The notes under the pieces: model-generated
The model's database searches: none
Told to the model about the DNA's origin: nothing
The model's input: the letters and a program-made list of their open reading frames with translations, nothing else
Shown here: positions 6,778 through 12,432 of the stretch, piece by piece
Position numbering within the stretch: position 1 is the first letter of the stretch
How the letters are laid out: each line of letters begins with the position of its first letter
Program-made: the position numbers and the translations under genes
Assembly (NCBI GenBank): GCA_050249455.1
Contig: JBFWQM010000154.1
Span: 1 to 13,257, forward strand
Direction of reading: 5' to 3'
From: JBFWQM01 sp050249455
GTDB lineage: Bacteria; Pseudomonadota; Alphaproteobacteria; MPNO01; VGEU01
DNA length: 13,257 bases

Positions 6778-7749
6778 TCAATCATAGCGCACCACAGTCG
6801 CGAGGCCGGGCGCGCCGGGCGCCAGGAGGCGCGGCATCGCCGACGGCAGGTCGGCGAACGCCACCTCGCCGGTGATCAGGGCGTCCAACGCGTCGTCGGC
6901 CAGCAGGCCGATCGCGGCGGCGAGGCGGCGGCCGTGGCTCCAGCGCGGCCGGCGCGACGGCGAGACCTGCCCGACCTGCGAGGAGACCAGCTGCAGCCGC
7001 CGGCTGTGAAAGGCGCCACCCAGGGGCGCCGGCACCGCGCCGTCGCCGTACCACGACAGCTCGACGATGCGCGCCTCGTCGCCGGCGCAGCCGACTGCGG
7101 CGGCGAGGCCGCCGGCGCTCGCGCTGGCATGGAAGACGACGTCGGCCTCGCCCGGGGCCGCGCCCGGCAGCGCGAAGCCGACGCCCAGCCCGGCGGCGAC
7201 CGGGGCGCGCGCAGGCTCGACATCGACGACGGTCACCGCGGCGCCGGGCAGCCGGCCGCAAAGCCAGGCGACCAGGAGGCCGATCAGCCCGCCGCCGACG
7301 ACGACGATGCGGTCGCCCGGCCCGGCGCCGGAATCCCAGACCGCGTTGAGCGCGGTCTCCATGTTGGCGGCCAGGGCGGCGCGGCGGGGCGGCACCGGCG
7401 CGGGGACGGGCGTCAGCATCGCGGCCGGCGCGACGAAGCGGTCCTGGTGCGGGTGCAGGGCGAAGACGACGCACCCGGCCAGCGCCGGCGGCCCGGCCTC
7501 CACCATGCCGACCGCGCAGTAGCCGTACTTGACGGGAAACGGGAAGTCACCCTCCTGCATCGGCGCGCGCATGCGGGCGTATTCGCCGGCGCCGACGCGG
7601 CCGTCCAGCACCAGCCGCTCGGTGCCGCGACTGATCGCGCTCCACAGCGTGCGCACCTGGGCCGTCTCGGGGCCGGCCGCCGGCAGCGTCGCCTCGCGCA
7701 GCTCGGCGCGGCCGGCGGCGACGGTCCACAAGGCGCGGGCGGCGATCAT
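6778..7749 (-). CDS. BchC-like medium-chain dehydrogenase/reductase lacking zinc ligands
   Basis: A 323-residue medium-chain dehydrogenase/reductase. The Rossmann motif VGGGLIG (151-157) and an acidic residue at the end of the second strand (TVVDVEPAR, D176) suggest NAD(H). The N-terminal half resembles the BchC and 'zinc-binding alcohol dehydrogenase' group: SAISRGTERLVLDG at 37-50, then EGDFPFPVKYGYCAVGMVE at 66-84 and ALHPHQDRF at 97-105. The usual catalytic-zinc Cys is Ser (S40), the G-H-E motif is replaced by K-Y-G-Y, and the four structural-zinc cysteines are absent, so the zinc-dependent label is doubtful. The ATG at 7747-7749 follows AAGGA nine bases upstream. It is the first gene of the operon running to 4501 and is divergent from opgH across only 57 bases. 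A role in oxidising or reducing a side chain of the cluster's product is inferred, not shown. Confidence 0.8.
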   Translation of the reverse strand: MIAARALWTVAAGRAELREATLPAAGPETAQVRTLWSAISRGTERLVLDGRVGAGEYARMRAPMQEGDFPFPVKYGYCAVGMVEAGPPALAGCVVFALHPHQDRFVAPAAMLTPVPAPVPPRRAALAANMETALNAVWDSGAGPGDRIVVVGGGLIGLLVAWLCGRLPGAAVTVVDVEPARAPVAAGLGVGFALPGAAPGEADVVFHASASAGGLAAAVGCAGDEARIVELSWYGDGAVPAPLGGAFHSRRLQLVSSQVGQVSPSRRPRWSHGRRLAAAIGLLADDALDALITGEVAFADLPSAMPRLLAPGAPGLATVVRYD

Positions 7750-7806
7750 GGCAGCCGGTCCTTCACGTTCGTGTGATCGGGCGGCCAGTTTCCGCCAAAT
7801 GGAACA
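7750..7806. promoter_or_regulatory. Short divergent promoter region between the MDR operon and opgH
   Basis: Only 57 bases separate the two divergent starts. An AT-rich island (7797-7820, including TATTTT at 7811-7816) runs into the first codons of opgH and stands out against the GC-rich surroundings. Two small inverted repeats are visible: CACG-TT-CGTG at 7764-7773, and GGCGG/CCGCC at 7780-7784 and 7792-7796 with a seven-base spacer. No standard -35/-10 pair can be assigned. The promoters must overlap each other or extend into the coding regions; co-regulation is possible but unproven. Confidence 0.35.
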
Positions 7807-9630
7807 ATGCTATTTTCATCCCGCACGGTTCCAACAGGACGTCTCCCCATCGCAGCGACATCGTTCGCCGTCCCGGCAACGACGCCGGCCGGCCTACAGC
7901 TTATACGCGACCTCGGGCGTCGGCGCGCGGTGGTGCTTGCGCTGAACGTCGCGACATGGGCGCTGCTGGTCGGCGCGGCGGCCGCGGTGCTCGGCGCCGG
8001 CGGCTTCACGGTCGTCGACGCGGTGATGCTGGTCGCCTTCGCGGTCGGCAGCCCGTGGACGGTGCTGGGGTTCTGGAACGCGGTCATCGGTTTCTGGCTG
8101 CTGCACGGGGTGCGCGACGGCCTGGCGCGCGTCGCTCCGTACGCGGCGGCGGGCGATTCGGATGCGCCGATCCGCGTCATGACCGCCGTCACCATGACCC
8201 TGCGCAACGAGGACGCGGCGCGCGCCGTCGCCCGCCTGCGGCTGGTGCAGGCGAGCCTGGACGCGACCGGCTTCGGCGACCGCTTCGCCTATTTCGTGCT
8301 CAGCGACACCTCCGACCCAGCCGTCGCCGCGGCGGAGGAAGCGGCCGTCGACGCCTGGCGGCGGGCGGCGGCGGCGCCCGAGCGCATCGTCTACCGCCGG
8401 CGCACCGAGAACACCGGCTTCAAGGCCGGCAACATGCGCGACTTCTGCGCCCGCTGGGGCCGCGACTACGAGCTGATGCTGCCGCTCGACGCCGACAGCC
8501 TGATGGCGGGCGCGACGATCGTGCGGATGGTGCGCATGATGCAGGCGCACCCGCGGCTGGGCATCCTGCAGAGCCTGGTCGTCGGGCTGCCGTCGGCCAG
8601 CGCCTTCGCCCGCATCTTCCAGTTCGGCATGCGCCACGGCATGCGCAGCTACACCATGGGCAGCGCCTGGTGGACCGGCGACTGCGGGCCGTTCTGGGGT
8701 CACAACGCGGTGGTCCGCATCGCGCCGTTCATGGACCACTGCGATCTGCCGCTGCTGCCCGGCGGCCCGCCGCTGGGCGGCCACATCCTGTCGCACGACC
8801 AGGTCGAGGCGGCGCTGATGCGCCGCGCCGGCTGGGAGGTGCGCGTGCTGCCGGTCGAAGGCGGCAGCTGGGAGGAGAACCCGCCCAGCCTGATGGAATT
8901 CGTCCGCCGCGACCTGCGCTGGTGCCAGGGCAACATGCAGTACTGGCGCCTGCTCGACCTGCCGGGGCTTGAGCCGGTCAGCCGGTTCCAGCTCGCCTGG
9001 GCGATCCTGATGTTCGTCGGCATCCCGGCTTGGCTCACGCTGGTCGCGCTGGTCGCGGTCAAGCCGCTGGACGGCGAGGATCCGGCGACATTCCCGACCG
9101 GGCTCGCCATCGGCGTCTACGTCTCGTTCCTTGCGATGTACCTGGCGCCCAAGCTCGCCGGGCTTGCCGACGTCGTGCTGACGCCGGGCGGCGTCGCGCG
9201 CTATGGCGGCGCCGGCCGCTTCGTCGCCGGGGCGGCGGTGGAGATCGTGTTCTCGTTCCTGCAGGGCGCGGTGTCCACGCTGCGCACCAGCGTGTTCATG
9301 GCGGGCCTCCCGTTCGGCCGCGCGATCGGCTGGTCGGGCCAGGCGCGCGACGTCCAGGCACTGTCCTGGGCGACGGCGTGGCGGGGCCTGTGGCCGCTGC
9401 TGCTGTTCGGGCTCGCCGTCGTCGGCACGCTCGCCGTCGTCCGGCCGGCGGTGCTGCCGTGGTCGCTGCCGCTGCAGGCCGGGTTCCTGCTCGCCATCCC
9501 GTTCGCCGTGGCGACCGCCGCGCCGGCACTCGGCCGCTTCTTCGTGCGGAGCGGCCTGAACGGCGTGCCAGAGGATTTCGATCCGCCGCCCGAGGTCGCG
9601 GGCGCGCTGGCGCTGCGCGACCCGCGCTGA
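7807..9630 (+). CDS. opgH: Glucans biosynthesis glucosyltransferase OpgH (MdoH)
   Basis: A 607-residue processive GT2 glucosyltransferase of the inner membrane. It polymerises glucose from UDP-glucose into the backbone of osmoregulated periplasmic glucans. Two N-terminal membrane segments (about 41-63 and 67-99) precede the catalytic domain, which has TMTLRNEDAARAV (129-141), LSDTSD (165-170), NTGFKAGN (202-209), LDADS (227-231), SHDQVEAALMRRAGWEV (329-345) and the RDLRWCQGN block (368-376) corresponding to QxxRW. Further membrane helices follow from about residue 395. It is shorter than E. coli OpgH (about 850 residues) but matches the shorter alphaproteobacterial form. The ATG at 7807 has only a weak GGA before it, so the start is less certain than the rest. 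No opgG is in the window, although opgG usually accompanies opgH; instead an FkbM methyltransferase gene follows with a TGATG overlap. Confidence 0.93.
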   Translation: MLFSSRTVPTGRLPIAATSFAVPATTPAGLQLIRDLGRRRAVVLALNVATWALLVGAAAAVLGAGGFTVVDAVMLVAFAVGSPWTVLGFWNAVIGFWLLHGVRDGLARVAPYAAAGDSDAPIRVMTAVTMTLRNEDAARAVARLRLVQASLDATGFGDRFAYFVLSDTSDPAVAAAEEAAVDAWRRAAAAPERIVYRRRTENTGFKAGNMRDFCARWGRDYELMLPLDADSLMAGATIVRMVRMMQAHPRLGILQSLVVGLPSASAFARIFQFGMRHGMRSYTMGSAWWTGDCGPFWGHNAVVRIAPFMDHCDLPLLPGGPPLGGHILSHDQVEAALMRRAGWEVRVLPVEGGSWEENPPSLMEFVRRDLRWCQGNMQYWRLLDLPGLEPVSRFQLAWAILMFVGIPAWLTLVALVAVKPLDGEDPATFPTGLAIGVYVSFLAMYLAPKLAGLADVVLTPGGVARYGGAGRFVAGAAVEIVFSFLQGAVSTLRTSVFMAGLPFGRAIGWSGQARDVQALSWATAWRGLWPLLLFGLAVVGTLAVVRPAVLPWSLPLQAGFLLAIPFAVATAAPALGRFFVRSGLNGVPEDFDPPPEVAGALALRDPR

Positions 9631-10400
9631 TGGTCCGCCGGATCAGGCACCTCGTCGCGCTCGGCCGCTCGGTCCGGATCTACTACGGCGATCGCGCGCG
9701 CCGGCGTTCGATGGACGCCCTGTACCGGCTGTTCCTGCGGCCCGGCGACCTCGCCTTCGACATCGGCGCCCATGTCGGCGACCGGATCGGCTCGTTCCGC
9801 CGGCTCGGCGCGCGGGTCGTGGCGCTGGAGCCGCAGCCCTGGCCGGCGGCATTCGTCGGACTGTTGCGCGGCCGCGATCCCGGCGTCACCCTGCTGCGCA
9901 TGGCGGCCAGCGACATGGAAGGCGTCCTGCAGTTGCGCGTCAATACCCGGAACCCGACGGTCTCGACGGTGTCGGAGACGTTCATCGGCGCCGCCGACGG
10001 CGCCCCCGGCTGGGAGGACCAGCGGTGGGACGACGCGATCCAGGTGCCGGCGACCACCCTGGACGCGCTGATCGCCGCGTACGGCCGGCCCAGCTTCGTC
10101 AAGATCGACGTGGAAGGGTTCGAGGACCGCGTGCTGGCCGGGCTGCATGTCGCGCTGCCGGCGCTGTCGTTCGAGTTCACCACCATCCAGCGCGACGTCG
10201 CCCGGCGCTGCCTCGACCGCCTGTGCGCCCTGGGCGAGTACCGCTTCGACGTCGCGCTGGGCGAGAGCCAGAACCTCGTGTTCGACCGCTGGGTCGATCG
10301 CGAGACGATGACGGCGTGGATCGACGGCGTGTCCCACGCGGCGAACTCGGGCGACATCTATGCGGTGCTCGACGTGAGCGACGATCGGCGGCGGCCGTGA
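9630..10400 (+). CDS. FkbM-family methyltransferase
   Basis: A 256-residue SAM-dependent methyltransferase of the FkbM family, typically O-methylating sugars or polyketides. SAM-binding motif: FDIGAHVGDRIGSF (43-56), followed by VVALEPQPWPAA (63-74) with the acidic residue contacting the ribose. The FkbM signature FVKIDVEGFEDRVLAGL occupies 156-172. The ATG shares its first base with the opgH stop (TGATG), and no Shine-Dalgarno sequence is evident, so translation is probably coupled to opgH. The same frame is open far upstream, but only as a shadow inside opgH. The stop overlaps the GTG of the next gene (GTGA). The position suggests methylation of the OpgH glucan, its precursor or a linked lipid. 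Known glucan substituents in related bacteria are succinyl, acetyl, phosphoglycerol and similar groups, so a methyl would be unusual. The substrate is not shown by the sequence. Confidence 0.88.
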   Translation: MVRRIRHLVALGRSVRIYYGDRARRRSMDALYRLFLRPGDLAFDIGAHVGDRIGSFRRLGARVVALEPQPWPAAFVGLLRGRDPGVTLLRMAASDMEGVLQLRVNTRNPTVSTVSETFIGAADGAPGWEDQRWDDAIQVPATTLDALIAAYGRPSFVKIDVEGFEDRVLAGLHVALPALSFEFTTIQRDVARRCLDRLCALGEYRFDVALGESQNLVFDRWVDRETMTAWIDGVSHAANSGDIYAVLDVSDDRRRP

Positions 10401-11323
10401 GGGCGATCGCCGCCCTGCTGTGCCTGCTCGGGCTCGCGTCCGCCGCGGCCGCCCAGGAGATCGCGGTCGAGGCGTCCAACCGCAGCGTGCCGACCTTGTG
10501 CGCGGAGGAGGACAACGTCCACATCTCGCTCGCCGCGCCCGCCATCCGGCGCTTCCGCATCGAGGCGCGGCACCCGGCCTATATCGGCACGCTCAACGTC
10601 GACCGCTGGGCGCCGGACTTCAGCCACTGCACCGCCATGGCGACGGGTCCGGAATACGACTTCGCGCCGCGCCGCGTGACGCTGTTCGAGACGGTAGAGT
10701 GGCAGCTGATCGGCTACACCTTCGCAAAGTTCTGGCGCCGGAGCGCAGCGACGGTGCGGGTCGGCGAGCGCGTCGAGCGCGACCTCCATCTGGTCCAGCT
10801 GTGGACCCGGTTCCAGGAGCGGGCGGAGGAGGTGCTGGTGCTCTATCCGGGCGACGGCTACTGGCGCGCCCGGCCGCTGCCGCCCGCCCATCTGCGCTGG
10901 AGCGCCTACGGCTCGTCGTTCCTGGTCGGGCCGGTGGAGGAGGCGGGGCGGCCGATCGTGGACCTGCGCGCCGTCGCGTTCGATCCTGCGACGCGCACCT
11001 TCACGCTCGACTTCGCGCGCGGCGGCGGCGCGACCCTGCGCGTCGACGCGCTGGACCAGGACCGCATCGCGCTCGACGTCGCGTTCGATGCGCCGCCGCA
11101 GGGCCTGCCGTTCGCCGCCCTGCGCTCGATGTTCGTGACCGAGGTCAACGCTGACGTCGCGCACGTCAACTGGCGCGAGAAGGATTCGAAGGCGTGGCGC
11201 ACTGCGCCGGTGCTGTCGTTCACCGCGGCACAGGCGGTCGAGCTGTGGGCCGGCCGCCTCGTCCCGTCGCGCCACAACACCAGCGCGCCGGACATGACGT
11301 TCGGGGGGTTCGAGTCGCGGTGA
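10397..11323 (+). CDS. Secreted/periplasmic protein of unknown family, third gene of the opgH operon
   Basis: A 308-residue protein I do not recognise. It begins with a GTG at 10397 inside the FkbM stop (GTGA overlap). A clear signal peptide follows: VRAIAALLCLLGLASAAAA, with likely cleavage before Q20 (A-A-A|Q-E). There is no lipobox, so it should be released into the periplasm. The mature part has exactly two cysteines (C35 in TLCAEEDN and C78 in FSHC), able to form one disulfide, and is rich in Trp and beta-type alternating segments (for example RRFRIEARHPAYIGTL and TFTLDFARGGGATLRVD). No membrane segment or catalytic motif is evident. Because it is coupled to opgH, a role in folding, modifying or releasing the periplasmic glucan is plausible. 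It is shorter than OpgG (about 500 residues) and I see no OpgG motif. Frames upstream of 10397 in the same phase are shadows of the FkbM gene. Confidence 0.75.
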   Translation: MRAIAALLCLLGLASAAAAQEIAVEASNRSVPTLCAEEDNVHISLAAPAIRRFRIEARHPAYIGTLNVDRWAPDFSHCTAMATGPEYDFAPRRVTLFETVEWQLIGYTFAKFWRRSAATVRVGERVERDLHLVQLWTRFQERAEEVLVLYPGDGYWRARPLPPAHLRWSAYGSSFLVGPVEEAGRPIVDLRAVAFDPATRTFTLDFARGGGATLRVDALDQDRIALDVAFDAPPQGLPFAALRSMFVTEVNADVAHVNWREKDSKAWRTAPVLSFTAAQAVELWAGRLVPSRHNTSAPDMTFGGFESR

Positions 11324-11350
11324 GGCGCGGCGCGTCGGGCGACGAGGCTA

Positions 11351-11484
11351 CCCACCTCACCCTCCCCATCGCTTTCGCGACGGGTCCCCTCCCTCTCCCC
11401 CCATAGTGGGCGGAGAGGGACGCCACCTACCCTCTCCGCCCATCGGGGGGAGAGGGTGCGAGCGTAGCGAGCGGGTGAGGTGGG
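11351..11484. repeat. Intergenic double-hairpin repeat with 12-base outer inverted arms
   Basis: Outer arms CCCACCTCACCC (11351-11362) and GGGTGAGGTGGG (11473-11484) are perfect inverse complements. Inside sit two similar hairpins. Hairpin A: TCCCTCTCC (11390-11398) with GGAGAGGGA (11412-11420), and inner CCCA/TGGG around a three-base loop. Hairpin B: ACCCTCTCC (11429-11437) with GGAGAGGGT (11449-11457), and inner CCC/GGG around ATC. Each stem has one mismatch at the same level (11399/11411 and 11438/11448). A and B look like tandem copies of one unit. This sequence style (CCCTCTCC ... GGAGAGGG plus GGGTGAGGTGGG) is common between genes in GC-rich proteobacteria. It lies between two converging operons and could also end transcription from both sides, though there is no T-tract. 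Confidence 0.8.
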
Positions 11485-11502
11485 CGGCCGCCGGCCTGTC
11501 GC

Positions 11503-12345
11503 CTACGCGATTCCGTTGACCCGCTTCAGGAAGCGCAGGGTCACCTCGTTGAAGCGCTCGGGGAACTCGAGGTTGGGGCAGTGGCCGCAGTCCTCGAACA
11601 CGTGCAGCTCGCAGTCCTTGATGCGCTTGGCCATGGCGGGCGCGTAGCCCGGCTCGCGCAGCTTGTCGTGCGCCCCGGCGACGATCAGGGTCGGCACCGC
11701 GATGTTCTCGTAGACATTGGTGTCGGCGGCGCCGAACTCTGCGCGGGCCGGCACGGCCGGCGACTTGAACCGCGCGGCGGCGGTGCATTCCCAGGCGCCG
11801 GGGATCAGCGCGATGTCCTGGCGTCGCTTCACATAGGCGGCGTCGTCGGCCAGCTTCGTGGTGTGGAACATGGCGTTGAGCAGCGCCTTCATCGCGCCCT
11901 CGCTGCAGTCGTAGTTCAGCAGCACGCGGCGCGAGTCGTTGTCGGGTGCGAAGCCGCCCCCGGAGCACAGCACGATCGAGCGGATCGGGAAGTCCGACTG
12001 CTGCATGCAGGCGATGCGCGCCAGGTTCGACCCGCCCATCGAGTTGCCGACGAAGTCGGCCTTGTCGATCGACATGACCTGCAGGAAGCGGGCCATGTGG
12101 TTCATCACCCGGTTCCGCCCGCCGGCGAAGTCGTAGACCTTGTCGGTGCGCCCGAAGCCGAGCCAGTCGGGCGCGACGACGTGGAAGTGCTTGGCGAGCG
12201 CCGGCGCCAGGAACTCCCAGCTCAGCTCGGCCGCTCCGCCGAACTCGCCCGAATGCCACAGCACGACCGTCGGTCCGTCGCCGCCTTCCAGGTAGTGGGT
12301 CTTGATGCCGTCGACGCTGACGTAGCGGCTGTGGATGGTGGTCAT
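11503..12345 (-). CDS. Alpha/beta-fold hydrolase (meta-cleavage-hydrolase-like)
   Basis: A 280-residue alpha/beta hydrolase, probably cytoplasmic, resembling the C-C bond or ester hydrolases of aromatic catabolism (MhpC/BphD-like). The oxyanion-hole segment is LWHSGEFGG (29-37). The nucleophile elbow is VGNSMGGSN (99-107) with Ser102. The acid is probably Asp227 (VAGAHDKLREPG) and the base His255 (EDCGHCPNLEFPERFNE). WLGFGRTD (61-68) is the usual strand-4 block. The ATG at 12343-12345 has only a weak GAG upstream. The gene follows, in the same direction and 87 bases later, a luciferase-like monooxygenase gene. A monooxygenase/hydrolase pair fits a small-molecule degradation module, but the substrate cannot be read from sequence. 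Family certain; exact reaction unknown. Confidence 0.9.
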   Translation of the reverse strand: MTTIHSRYVSVDGIKTHYLEGGDGPTVVLWHSGEFGGAAELSWEFLAPALAKHFHVVAPDWLGFGRTDKVYDFAGGRNRVMNHMARFLQVMSIDKADFVGNSMGGSNLARIACMQQSDFPIRSIVLCSGGGFAPDNDSRRVLLNYDCSEGAMKALLNAMFHTTKLADDAAYVKRRQDIALIPGAWECTAAARFKSPAVPARAEFGAADTNVYENIAVPTLIVAGAHDKLREPGYAPAMAKRIKDCELHVFEDCGHCPNLEFPERFNEVTLRFLKRVNGIA

Positions 12346-12380
12346 GAAGCTCGGCCCCGTTCGATTGATTCAGACTATTC

Positions 12381-12423
12381 CGTCATGGCCGGAAGTCGGC
12401 TTGCGGCCGAACCGGCCACGACG
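12381..12423 (-). other. Intercistronic stem-loop between monooxygenase and hydrolase genes
   Basis: Arms 12381-12392 and 12412-12423 pair over 12 positions. In the minus-strand transcript (the direction of both flanking genes) the single non-Watson-Crick position is a G-U wobble, while in the plus-strand transcript it is an A-C mismatch. The 19-base loop holds a second five-base stem, TCGGC/GCCGA (12396-12400 and 12406-12410). No U-tract follows in the minus direction, so it is more likely an RNA-processing, stability or attenuation element, or a repeat, than a simple terminator. Confidence 0.55.
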
Positions 12424-12432
12424 GACCGTGAC

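Noticed and set aside
6778..7749. Bacteriochlorophyll synthesis gene bchC
   Set aside because: The resemblance is at family level only; no photosynthesis genes occur in the window and the neighbours point to pterin-like chemistry.
7764..7776. CACGTTCGTG / TCAC-N6-GTGA symmetry as a CRP/FNR-type operator
   Set aside because: The half-sites are in the opposite order to TGTGA-N6-TCACA, and such short symmetry is expected by chance. Kept only as a note within the intergenic region.
9030..9629. 200-residue N-terminal extension of the FkbM methyltransferase
   Set aside because: The region lies wholly inside opgH in another frame. The FkbM family length and the TGATG junction support a start at 9630.
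11351..11484. CRISPR repeat or classical rho-independent terminator
   Set aside because: There are only two palindromic units with no spacers of regular length, and no T-tract follows either hairpin.
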